DNA of 64,000 nucleotides from the NCBI GenBank assembly GCA_900312665.1, contig ONZQ02000006.1, positions 1,947,433 through 2,011,432 on the forward strand, read 5' to 3'. Of this stretch, positions 52,343 to 62,515 are shown piece by piece. Both the position numbers and the translations under genes were made by a program. Positions within the stretch are counted from its first letter, which is position 1, and every line of letters starts with the position of its first letter. The notes under the pieces are model-generated. The model had not been told where the DNA came from and searched no databases. It saw nothing but the letters and a program-made list of their open reading frames with translations. The stretch is from Cephalotrichum gorgonifer. Its lineage: Eukaryota > Ascomycota > Sordariomycetes > Microascales > Microascaceae.

Positions 52343-53328
52343 CTAAGGTTGCACAAGATGGGACGATCGATCTCCCACGAGTAAATAATCCTTCCCCGGA
52401 TCCGGAAGCTCCTTGCCTTCAGCTGCCGCATTGACAGCCAAGCACATTAGCGTTGAAATCGGACCGTTGGGTGTAGGCTCGTTCACTTTCATATTCTCTG
52501 TGTCCGCCCTCATCCACCGGAACAGAATCGGGATGTACTGCGACCCATGCGCCGCGTAATCCGTCGCGTTGCCCTGCGCGTGCTGCTCTGAGCTGAAGGA
52601 GGCGAGCCAACCCTCGTTGTACGGCATAGCGGCGCCCTCCTGCCCCCGCCTTGTGAGATTGAACGGGCTGCCGAGGTCCAGCCTCGTGGCGCCGCTTACC
52701 CCGGGGCACGTCTCTGGGTCTATGATCCTGTGCGAGTGGCCCTCGTAGTGGATCGGGTTGGTGTCCGCCTCCCTTACTAGGTACTCGATGCATGCGTCGG
52801 GAAGGATGCCCGTACAGGTGCCGTCGGCCGACCTGTCGTCCCCGGGGTCCCGGTGGAAGAAGGGCGTGAGGGGCTCGTCCGGCTGCGGCGCGCTAAGGCC
52901 ATAGGAGGTGTAGTACAGGGAGAAGGGGTTCCACTCCTCATTGGCGGTGTAGTCGTCGCCGGCAACGAGCCCTCTAGCGGCTCGATCCACACCATACCGC
53001 CCGTCAGCACCTCGCCGTCGGGAGAGTTGGGCGGGGCCATGTCGGCCCTGACAGCGATTCTTATCGTCCAGTCTAGGGGCTCGGCACCGGACCACGGCTG
53101 CGAGATATTGCCGAGGAGCGTGAAGATGCCGCTTGCGTCTGGCTCGGCCAGATATGACTGCCACGCCTCGACCGCTTCCGCGTCGACGCCCCAGAACCCA
53201 GGGGGCTTGTTCGTGGATTTGGCGCCCTTGGGGATTTCTTCCCCCTGGGCGCTGGCGCCTTGGAGACCGAAGAGGAGAAGGGAAAGGATGGATGTTGCTT
53301 TTGCCCGCTCCATTATTATAGACGGCAT
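52343..53328 (-). CDS. secreted protein of unknown function, apparent frameshift
   Basis: Read from ATG 53328 (MPSIIMERAKATS), with a second ATG at 53313, this frame has a signal peptide ending near QGASAQ. It then runs through WQSYLAEPDASGIFTLLGN to GGMVWIEPLEG near 52975. There the sensible protein moves to another frame, DDYTANEEWNPFSLYYTSYG, and continues to the stop at 52343, ending KDYLLVGDRSSHLVQP. The slip fits one missing base or two extra bases between about 52950 and 52975; no intron with proper signals explains it. If joined, the protein would have about 328 residues with several Cys and NxT sites. I do not recognise the family. Either the gene is broken or a base was miscalled. 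Confidence 0.55.
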
Positions 53329-54511
53329 TGCTTCCGCGTATCTGCGGTCGATGTTGACGGTTCCTTGGAGGAGTAAAAAAAAGTGGTGTAAGAAGGGTCT
53401 GAGCACTATTGCAAGGCCCCAAAACGCTAGTACGTTAGAAGGATGTATCAACTTAAGCGAGGTGTCGCAAACCCCTGTAAAATTAGGCTTGCCAGCTGAC
53501 AGGAGAATTGCTCCTGTACATGCATCTCACGTATATAAGGGATGCACTTATTCCACCTAGTTATCATGAATATGAAGGACAAGGTGGTCCCGTATTCCCA
53601 CAAGTGGTTTGTCAAAGGGCCTGTGTGAGGCGCGAGGGGGCAAGTCAAACGCGATGGGCAAGTTTGGGGTAAGAACAAATTGACGAAGCAAACTCGCTCG
53701 TTTTTTAGAAGGCTTCTTAGAGGCTTTTCACCCTGGTCCAATTGCTTGTAGGTGCGCCGCTGAGCGAGGAGGGACAATAGGGAGGGAATAGACGCAAGGT
53801 AATGGTACGGGTGTCTAACGGATGCATTGTAGTCCGTGCCAGGGCCTTGTTTCATTTATAAAATGTTGGTTGCTTCCGTTGGTGTCCTCTGATAGGACGA
53901 AGTACTGCTAGAAATGGAATGTTAAGCGCCTGGCTCCTTGACAGGATGCGGTAATACTACCGTGCCACAAAGCGGCCTGAAGTTGGCGCCGAACCATGTT
54001 CAAGTGGTGTGAAGCCCCACCTCCGTCCACCGACCAAATCTTTTTATCAGATTCAGTCTGACCCGCGTTCTGACCCGCCAAACCATTGTGTCTGCTACCC
54101 TCCATGATGACGGGTCAGATCGCGGGTCAGGCTGAATCTGTTAAAAAATGACCAGCCCTTAGGACCATTGACAGCGAAGATGAGCCACCCCCAAGAGGGC
54201 AAGGAGAGTGGCGATTCCGGGTCGGGACAGTTGAGGCCTGTATTTAGTTTTGTTATAGCGGCAATCAGTATAGGTCTTTTAGGTACAGCTTAGATTAGGA
54301 GTTGCAGCAGACTCACATGGAGGCCGAGGTGCTTGAATATGACTCGGCGACTCGGTATTATTATGAAACCCTATAGCATAGTATACTACCAAAGGGAGAA
54401 ATATACTTAGGACGGTAACTAGAATCATCATCCTGCGAAGCGCCGTGAGCAATCTCGTGACAGTCCCTGTCCCGAAAGGAGAAGCATCCTCAATCAAAGT
54501 TTGTGCACCAA
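53329..54511. other. intergenic
   Basis: About 1.2 kb. It holds the long imperfect inverted repeat at 54041-54147, listed separately. A minus-strand frame at 54279-54590 is in a different frame from the end of the next gene and looks accidental, though it includes one hydrophobic stretch. Confidence 0.45.
54041..54147. repeat. imperfect inverted repeat, possible miniature element
   Basis: The left arm at 54041-54066 (TTTTTATCAGATTCAGTCTG then ACCCGCG) pairs with the right arm at 54121-54147 (CGCGGGTCAGGCTGAATCTG then TTAAAAAA) with only a few mismatches. A nested pair, TGACCCG near 54071 and CGGGTCA near 54111, extends the symmetry. The total is about 107 bp. It could be a MITE or the remains of a larger TIR element; I see no clear target-site duplication. 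Confidence 0.7.
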
Positions 54512-55582
54512 TCACTCCATGCCAGCCATACTGGTGTACAAGTCTGCTATGAGGAGGTCCCCGGACCCCGTCAGAGGCTGCCTCGTCCATATCACGCCGT
54601 CAGTACCGTCCCTGAACTCCCTCCTCCACAACCGCCGCCATTGCGCCCCGGGGGTGCCCTCCATAGAGTTCTCCCGCTCCACGATGCCGTTCCTCAACGC
54701 AAGGGCGTGGAGAGAGCACGTATCCCATAGCCCATCCTGATTAGGGTAGTCACCCAGCATCCAGACGGCTTCGCCTCGGACCAAGGGATCACGAGAGAAG
54801 AAGGAAATAAGAAGCAGGTACCACGCGAGGCCACACTGCAACGACAGCTGATGAGCAGGATTGACCATCTCCCGCCTGTTCGCACGAAGCGCGACCTGCG
54901 CGAGGGAGAGGTACTCCTGGAACAGCGGTGTGCGTGCCTGCAATGACTTGACATTGAGGAATTGCGGGGGGTCATTGAAGATAGAAACGCCAAGGAACTG
55001 CAGCCGGAGGTGAACAGCCTTGAGGTATGCGACGGAGTCTGTGTCCGACATCATGACTTGATCGAATAAAGGCTGGAAGGCAGCGTCGATCGCACGCATC
55101 GACCCCTGGAAAATCTCGCTAGTCTTTCGGACCTCCGACCCACCGAGAATCTCGTAGTAGAAATTGTCGATGACGGCCTCGTCCGTGGAGCCAACCACGC
55201 CAGAGCGCTGCATAATTTCAACCATGATGGGGTTCAAGGCCGTTTGACCGCGGCGCGCAGCGGTCCAGTAACACTTGAATTCGTTCAGGGTGTCGAAGAC
55301 TACGGGCGGGACGATGTCAACGCTCGATGAGACGACCGGGTAGGAGGAGAACGAAGATGGCCTAGGCAGTTTGCTGAGGAGATCCACGAAGGACTCCATC
55401 GTCTGTTTCTTACATATGAGGCTTTTGGCAAGATTCGGAAGGGGTGGGCCGGAGCCGACTCCTCCACGAAGGACGGTGCGCGCTTGTGTCGCGAGATCGG
55501 TGAAGACGTCCGCCACGGCAATGAGTAGGGCTCTTGGGTTAGGACCCAGGGCGGTGACAAGGCAATCTGACTCTTCGTCCAT
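54512..55582 (-). CDS. regulator-like protein lacking a zinc cluster
   Basis: A single frame of 356 residues from ATG 55582. The content looks like the C-terminal part of a fungal Zn2Cys6 regulator: LFQEYLSLAQVALRANR, a helical middle, and LLISFFSRDPLVRGEAVWMLGDYPNQDGLWDT, which matches the common end block of such proteins (remaining helix, PR-EG-WDS type). No cysteine cluster lies at the N-terminus, and only 168 bp separate its ATG from the divergent GPCR start, so the DNA-binding part seems absent. The frame continues upstream without an ATG (LGLALLFDVL). It may be a truncated regulator or a naturally short one; the family match is moderate. Confidence 0.6.
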   Translation of the reverse strand: MDEESDCLVTALGPNPRALLIAVADVFTDLATQARTVLRGGVGSGPPLPNLAKSLICKKQTMESFVDLLSKLPRPSSFSSYPVVSSSVDIVPPVVFDTLNEFKCYWTAARRGQTALNPIMVEIMQRSGVVGSTDEAVIDNFYYEILGGSEVRKTSEIFQGSMRAIDAAFQPLFDQVMMSDTDSVAYLKAVHLRLQFLGVSIFNDPPQFLNVKSLQARTPLFQEYLSLAQVALRANRREMVNPAHQLSLQCGLAWYLLLISFFSRDPLVRGEAVWMLGDYPNQDGLWDTCSLHALALRNGIVERENSMEGTPGAQWRRLWRREFRDGTDGVIWTRQPLTGSGDLLIADLYTSMAGME

Positions 55583-55750
55583 CAGAACATCGAACAGTAA
55601 GGCTAGGCCGTGTTCGAAGGCAAGTCAAATACCCTGGAGTCCCCCTTCGTGGTATCATTAATTCGAGATGTCCCCGGATCTGTTCCGCTCTGCTTTGGTT
55701 TGCGCATTCATCCGTCTCTGCCTCTCGTTCCTCCGTTTGGAAGAGTAGTG

Positions 55751-56940
55751 ATGGCCGAGGCGAGGCACATTGGCCATCTCATCGCAATACCGACCTTTAT
55801 CGGTTCTCTACTGTCCTTCTTGGGCTCCGCGACGGCGCTGGCATTCCAGATCGCTCGTCCCCCGCAAAGGCATTTCCGCCATTCGCTGATCGTCAATCTT
55901 CTTGTTGCAAGTAAGTGATATATGACCGGCCTCTATCTTATATATGATTTTTTTTCTCTGATACATGATAGATTTAATCTACGATCTTGGCAATACTATT
56001 TCTGGCGCCGTCTTTCTCGCTAATGGCCATACGCCGAGCCCACTAACTACCCCGGATACGGCATGCCTCGTTAGTGACTGGTTTAGCCAGTCAAATGCTC
56101 AGGCTGTTGACTTTAATATTCTCATTATCCCCATTATCGTTCTATTATCCGTTGTCAGAAGGGCTCAGTCGCTCATCCGGAGACCAAATGGCAGGTTTTA
56201 ATATGCATAGCGGCGTGGGTGCCTGGCATAATCACGAGTAAGATCCCAATTCTCTATCTATACTTTCTGGCAAGTCAAACTTAGCTGACTGCCAATTATA
56301 GGTACTATCGGCCTCTTACTTGGGTCCTATGGTTTACGTTAGTGGTAACTGGTACTGGATCACGAGCGATAGACTTGACCTGCGATATGCCTATCTCATG
56401 GCTGGCGCATTGCCATCTTCCTCGTCACGATTTTCATCTATATCTACATCCATATTGTTCTGAAGCGCGTTTTCAAGACCCTTAGAAGCCTCTCGACAAG
56501 TACTGATACCCGCAGGGTGCAAGACCATCACGCCGCCGTACCCCCCAATGCCGACATGATTCCCAAAGGATACTTGTCGCCCATTCCGTTTCCATTAACC
56601 ACGAGATGCATAGCATACACCAGACACCAGCTCACAAAACCGGCTTCAACATCGAGGGCACGACGCAGTCAAGAGTCATAATTGAGGGGACCACAGGCAA
56701 CGACAGCACACCCTTTGAGGGCTCTCGCATGCCGGCTGCTCCCAACGTGAAGAAAATGTTGCTAATAAACGGGTACCCTCTGGCCTATATTCTGTTGGAC
56801 AGTCGCCGCGCTGGCTTAACGCTCTACAGGCGTCGACGCAGTATATTGGCCTAATCAACGCTATAACATACGGTATGAGAGAGCAGAGGCGAGGTGTACG
56901 GAAGAAGCTGAAAGATACCAGAGGGAGAGGCCATGCTTGA
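55751..56940 (+). pseudogene. broken cAMP-receptor-like GPCR gene (Git3-like)
   Basis: Exon 1 (55751-55910) and exon 2 (from 55972) join in frame. They give TM1 (IPTFIGSLLSFLGSATALAF), LIVNLLVANLIYDLGNTISG and VDFNILIIPIIVLLSVVRRA, the start of a seven-TM receptor of the fungal cAMP-receptor-like class. The frame stops at 56201, but the next TM continues in another frame (VLICIAAWVPGIITS, splicing to TIGLLLGSYG). Further pieces then appear in shifted frames: VSGNWYWITS with LRYAYLM, then WRIAIFLVTIFIYIYIHIVLKRVF, then KKMLLINGYPLAYIL, and last RWLNALQASTQYIGLINAITYG ending at a TGA at 56938-56940. At least four frame changes are needed, so I call it a pseudogene unless the sequence is poor here. 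Order and spacing of pieces match an intact receptor. Confidence 0.7.
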
Positions 56941-59900
56941 TCACTGAGATGAAGCCTGGCGGCTCTGGCACCGCCACCTATTAGAAGGCATTTCTTGGTC
57001 TTACCGTCCATCTAGTTATTATTATGGACATGCCTGTGACATCCCTTTGCTTGGAATTTCCTAAATCTTCTCTCTGGTCCTTGCAGTGCGTATCCACGAA
57101 TGATCCGTTAACTGCAGTTCGTAGCTGGTCATCGATTTCTTCTACAAATTATTTCGCTACTTTCTTGAATAAACTGTCGTGATTCCTCCGCAAAAAGTAG
57201 GGTGTTCGTCTGAGTGGTAATAGTTATAAGGCACTGTTTAATAAACTATCCCGACTACGCTGGGTTTCATGTATTGAGGAATTTCATGGAAGCCAACCCC
57301 TGCCGTCATTACACACACCCCTTCTCGGGGCATACAATCGGAGACGACGAACTAAATCTTGAACGCGATACTGCTGATGTGGCCCTGGCCACAATTCCTG
57401 TTGCATGGACCCCTGGCCACAGGGATAAGCACCTTTTCCATTCCCCATCGGACCGATGTTAGCGCTGGCGTCTTTGCGCCTCGGTCTGATACCCATCGAA
57501 GCCCTTCCTGATCCCCACTTCCATGAGATGGAGAGGGCAGCTCGCAGGGTCCATATTCAGGAGGAGGAGGAGGGTCAGGGGGGAAGCGGAAAGCGTAGCT
57601 GGGTTTCTGCCCCGACGCTCCAGGGTCATCTCTCGATAACCCCGTCTCGATACCGTCGGATGAGCATGACGATGACCACGGCTTTCCCCATCTGAGCGAG
57701 ATTATGGTCTCTAGTCCAATGCACTGGCAGCACCGGCTACTACAGGTAAACTCCGATGAGTAGCGTCAGGTTAACCAGACATGATACACGTTCAATCGCG
57801 TATATCGTACGGAAGCTTAATACCGTAAGCATGGGTGCAGACGAGAATCCCGACACCAGTCGTCCCAAGCTGCCAATGTCGAGCCCGTCACTGAGCACTG
57901 CTACACCGTCGCAATTCCAAGGTATTATTTACGAGAAGACCATCGACACCTCCAACGATGTCACTCGGGTGGAGATATGTTCCATTTCAAGCAAATCACG
58001 CTCTGTTAGTGTAATTTGTTGCTCTTTTATTAGTAGTATGATGCGTCAGGGGGGCAGCTACCACGAGCGAGCCAGCAGGATCGCCATATTACCGCCTTCA
58101 CAAAAGTCTGGCCTAAAATAGTAGTAGAAGACGGTTTTTAGGGTCCATCTTGTCATGGGGGAACCCTGGAACGAAGATAGCCTCCTTGTACGCCTCGTGC
58201 ACTTTAACCACAAATTGAAGCAGTGTTTTGTTCCTCCACGTCCTTATCGGTCCGGGCCTCCTCTCTTCCCCCGTCTCAGCCTCCACTGCGGAAGATCACT
58301 GGGGTTATTTTGCCCCAGTACTTTGTATACAGAGGGAAATTCAGAGTCTTGGCCGTACCATCATTGGCACTTCCAGCCAGGCATGTCCACACATATGTGC
58401 AGTAGTCTCTGCTTGGGTCGGAGCTATCCCTTATACTTTAATCTGAGACTGCGCATGTTTCTTCCAGGCCTACCTCTCCTGGCGATTTTAGCACTGCGAG
58501 CCCACCACGCGGGTCCCTCTTTAGAGGGATCGGTAAAGCTCTTACGCTAGTATTAACTGTGTCGGCAGGGTTCCTCTCGGCGACGCGTGTTTTCTTCCTG
58601 TTACTCACCCTCCTTCACGGGACCGAGGTATTACTGCCCCCAGGCTGGCTCGGTAAGCCCAAACCAGTCTATATCCCCATCATCGTCATGTCTCTGACGT
58701 TCCAGGAGTCAGTCTAGACCGCACCTATAACCGAACCTACTCTGTCCTCGAACCTCGCTAGTGGAGAGGCGAAGGCGGTAGTGGCGGAGACGTCGATTAC
58801 ATCGGCGGCGATGAGCGAGGCCCCTGGTGCTTGCCTGGCAGGCGAGATAGGATGCGGACACGATACCTGTATCCCTACCTCAGGAGTTTGCTGTTGGGAG
58901 AATGCCTTACCTGCTTACTGTCCTGGTGGCTACCGATTCGTTCTCTCGGAGACAATCCCCGACTCCCCTTGGAAAACGGGGTTTGCCTATGCTAAAGGCA
59001 CTACACGAGGGATCTTAGTTCCGGGATATGAAACCCTACAGATAAGGGCGCTTGGCCCTACTAAGGGGTTCTATTTCTTGGATAGTAACGCAGGACCGTG
59101 TCTAGAATCCGGGGGATAGTATCCAGGGAGCTCGTTAGATGTAGGGAGAAGGGTGGTTATGATGTCCCCGGGTGGCTAACTACGCATATTAGAGTATCGC
59201 CACAATCCTGGATTCTGGAACCTGGATGTGGAAGTGTAAGACCCACCTGTTGGAGGGCGTTTAATAAAGTTCCATATATCCCGTGAACGCTTACTCTATT
59301 CTCTGACGATTTCCTTGGCGGTAACTAAACCGGAATTTTCCTGCTCTGTCGTGGCTGCTAAGAATGTGGTTATGGAATTACGCATCTGCGGCACTATATA
59401 TGCTACGCATGTCTCCACATACTGCAAAAATGAGGCGCGGTGGTAAGGAGGGAGATACGAAGGGAGTACGGCGCGGCAATATACCTAGCACCTGACTATC
59501 TTGGTTTCTCCAAACAAATCGTCGCTGAATGTCAATACATTGTCATTGAGCTCTGTAATAGGTGATAAAACGGCTTGCACCAAGCTCGAGTCACGAAACT
59601 AGCTTCCTTTCCCTAGGCCGCTAGCTTTAGTCCTTTTATTCATGTTTAGAGACATTTGTCTCCAACCTTGCGGACTTTCCAAGCCTCCTTTCTACTTGCT
59701 TCCAGCTTGTCTGTACCTTCTGGCTTGTTGTATTTTGGCTCGTCGGTATCTTCGAGCTCATTCGTGTCCTTTGGCTGGTCGATGGCTTCTGTATCGGCTG
59801 TGCTTGCAATCAGCAGACTTGAGTGGGCCTAATTCAGGGCTCCACTCACGGCCGGCGGTTGACTGGTACTGTTCACAGGTGAGAAAGGAGCGAGCGCGGC

Positions 59901-60358
59901 TCCGCTTCATTCTTATCAGGATGAGATAACTGGCCTGCTAGTCTGGATGAAGACCTTGCCGTAAGGCGGAAAGAGGGGTGGAGGAACGTGATTGGTACTG
60001 CCACCCAATGGTTGCACTATTGAAAGGCTGAACAAGTAAGGCTGCTGATCAGGGGCCAGGTGGCCCCTGGGATTCCAGGTTGGACGCCCATATCAATCTG
60101 TTGACGATCCGGGAATATGGACCACTTCGAGAGGACAATAGTGTGCACCTCAAGACAGTCGGCCTCATAATAGCAGCGTTGCTAGCATTCCGTCTAGAAA
60201 AGTTGTGACAGACAAAAAAGGCTTGACAGGGGAAAATATTAACAGCCCTAGAGAAGAAACTGCTTATACTGCTTTCAATACTGGCCAGCTGACTTCCTAC
60301 AACTAAGTTGTTGTTAATAGAGCAACGAATTCAATCATATAGATCCCCTCCTTGCCCC
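56941..60358. other. gene-poor region with coding scraps
   Basis: About 3.4 kb with no gene I can support. Open stretches at 57214-57462, 57756-58121 and 58155-58550 have no recognisable family. A hydrophobic piece at 58540-58719 (TLVLTVSAGFLSATRVFFLL) without an ATG, followed by the cysteine-rich frame at 58781-59119 listed next, suggests the remains of a membrane or secreted protein gene. A plus-strand frame at 59642-59929 is rich in Cys and Leu but featureless. Confidence 0.4.
58781..59119 (+). pseudogene. cysteine-rich coding remnant
   Basis: A 112-codon frame with the pattern GACLAGEIGCGHDTCIP, GVCCWENALPAYCPGGYRF. It resembles the cysteine knot-like blocks of fungal cell-surface and secreted proteins (C, C, CIP, CC, YCP). 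It has no signal peptide of its own and is open a little upstream. I read it as a remnant or an exon of an unresolved gene; confidence is low. Confidence 0.3.
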
Positions 60359-60790
60359 TTAGGCCAAGGAATTTGGGTCGTCGTATTCCGAACCATGAAC
60401 AACGATAAAACCGGTCCCATCTGCATTTTTCTGAAGCGACATGCATCCGCCCAAGCTCCCGCACTTGCACGCATCAACGACTGGCCATCCGCACACGCCT
60501 ACACCACCCTTGGGGCATGGGGGAGGGAGCTCGGCGCCGACAGTTGCGCACATCGGATAATATCCACAGCAGTTGCCGACATTTCGAATTTCACAATGGT
60601 CGTCCTTCCGGCATTGGAAGTGTGGCAGGATGTCGATATCGGATTCTTGCCTCTCCGTAAGCCTAACTTGATATTAGCCGCGAAAAGTTGAGATCACCTG
60701 GGCCAGATGCCTGGGAAACAAAGTTACTCACAGGGGTGAGGCGTAAGTGTCCGTTACTAAAGAAGCAATAATAACAGTAATGAAGCGCAT
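60359..60790 (-). CDS. small secreted ten-cysteine protein (CCGYYP type)
   Basis: Two exons, 60790-60732 and 60662-60359, give 120 residues. The start encodes a clear signal peptide (MRFITVIIASLVTDTYASP). The intron has a GTGAGT donor, a GCTAAT branch site and a TTAG acceptor, and the phase fits. The mature part has ten cysteines: FQC, HC, NCCGYYPMC, PPPC, VCGWP, DACKC, GGC. The CCGYYP and CGWP blocks are shared by a group of small secreted ascomycete proteins, some thought to be effector-like; none has a role I can name with confidence. The tail is acidic and lacks cysteines. It is intact, in contrast to the damaged genes just upstream. Confidence 0.8.
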
Positions 60791-62288
60791 CTTTCACAGC
60801 CAGTAAAACGAATATCGTTACGTTCCTTTTCTTTCTTTTGCACGATGTCTGATTTTCAAGCATTGCCCAAGTGCTGTTGGTCATGCCAGGTCGCTATTTA
60901 TTGTAGTCCGGCCTGATAATGCGAACTGAGGAACTAGGTAAACCCCTCCGCATTTGTTATGCATGGTGTGGTAAAATTATAAAAATAGTATATCCAATGT
61001 AACCCAACCGACAGCGGTTTATCACCTTATTCCCACCACACGGTCGCCCTCTTTCCGCCACGATTTACCCGGTTTCGGTTTCGGCTGCATTATACATAAG
61101 CTGCCGTTGTATTGCTCGGGTCGCATAGGAATTCGGAAATAGGACGATTTGGTACCTCTCTCAATTTTAGGAGTGCTTAACGCTTAAGGATTACCTGGGA
61201 TAATATCCCTATTTGACCGATATCCCAGTGAGACCGCATCCTTCAGACCCAGCACCTCGGAGGATCCTCTGATCAGAGCGATATCCCCTTAATTGTCCGA
61301 TAACTTGGTGAAAATTCGTCTAATGAAGAATAAGACAATGCCTATCATCAAGCGAGGAGAGACGGTGTAATCAAGAGCCCTCGGACGGAGATCTGACTCT
61401 TTCCTCCTGGTGCAACTCTTGCAAAGCAGCAGCTTGTATTCATCTGCCATCCTCAATGCCGACTCCTTCGTCCCTGCAAGCGGTGTCACATCCTGCTTAT
61501 CTCTTCTTTATCGTAGGCGAACTCCTGCACCATGTTGCCTCCTGCATGGCTGTTGATGCGGCCGCTAGTTCGCGTGCAGTCGCTCCTGGGAAGTGCAAAC
61601 CCCGTGAAGTTTATATTATCCACCAACTGGCTCCAAGAATCTGGAAAGTGAGGAAAGTTTAGCGAGGTGGAACGACAGCACAGTCATTGGTTGGCTACAT
61701 CGAGGCGGCGGTCAACCGGCGTACTTTTTCCGCCTCTTAAATTTGGGTTCAAATGTGACGCACACATACGACTTTTGGAATCTTCGATCAGGACTACATC
61801 AAACGTAGGAAACTTGTGTTCGTCATGGATGGACCGCTTTCTCCCCATACGGATGGTGGGTTCGGACCGGACCGGGCTCCCCAGAAGCTACCAAGCCTTT
61901 GTGGTTGCCGGACCTCAATTTTAGCTGCCGTTTGGACGACCTTGAGGCGCTCCTTTCCCCCTCCGCCAACCCTCACTTCTGAACTTTAATGATAACTATT
62001 GGAAGCTAATATGACAACCTTCTGCTGGGAATGATGACAGCAAGCGGGACACGGGTTCAAGGTTGAGCACATCAATATATAAATATTAAGATGCTAGGAG
62101 CGCAGATACACAGTGTCTCCGGCAATGTCACTGTACGCTACAAATCAACTACCCCTCCTAGAAAACTTTCCATGTCAAAACCCGGATGCTGAACCTGAAC
62201 TTGGCTGTACTGTACAGTACTGTACAGTAGAAGGCGAAGAAGCTGCGGGGTAGGCCTGGTTCCTGTATCCTGTTATTGGGCTACCTTG
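60791..62288. other. intergenic
   Basis: About 1.5 kb up to the Tc1 element. Short frames at 61289-61489 (minus), 61456-61662 and 61667-61924 (plus) have no family features. A perfect 20-bp palindrome of ACTGTACAGT units lies at 62209-62228. Confidence 0.45.
62209..62228. repeat. perfect 20-bp palindrome
   Basis: ACTGTACAGT occurs twice in tandem, and each copy is itself palindromic. It ends about 60 bp left of the Tc1 element. It may be chance or a hairpin; no gene is close. Confidence 0.7.
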
Positions 62289-62323
62289 TACTTTAGGTCA
62301 CGGCCAAAAGTGTTGTCCAGCCC
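62289..62323. repeat. left TIR with TA target site
   Basis: 35 bp including the TA; an exact inverse of 63857-63891. Confidence 0.95.
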
Positions 62324-62515
62324 GATATATACATAATAGCCATTTATATGCATAGTACTTTTATTTATATGCATACATGTCCCAAATGAACCTAAATCTT
62401 TACCTACCAATTTAAATGTTTATTTACCTCATTTACCTCCAAACCACCCTCTATCCCCAAAATATCGCAATCCCTGCAGCCAAATCCCCCCTTATCACCT
62501 CAAATCTCTTAGATC

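Noticed and set aside
52777..53422. Two long overlapping minus-strand frames as separate genes
   Set aside because: Each contains only half of a sensible protein; one gene with a frameshift explains both better.
56606..56854. 82-codon plus-strand frame as a small gene
   Set aside because: It contains the KKMLLINGYPLAYIL piece of the broken receptor and belongs to that pseudogene.
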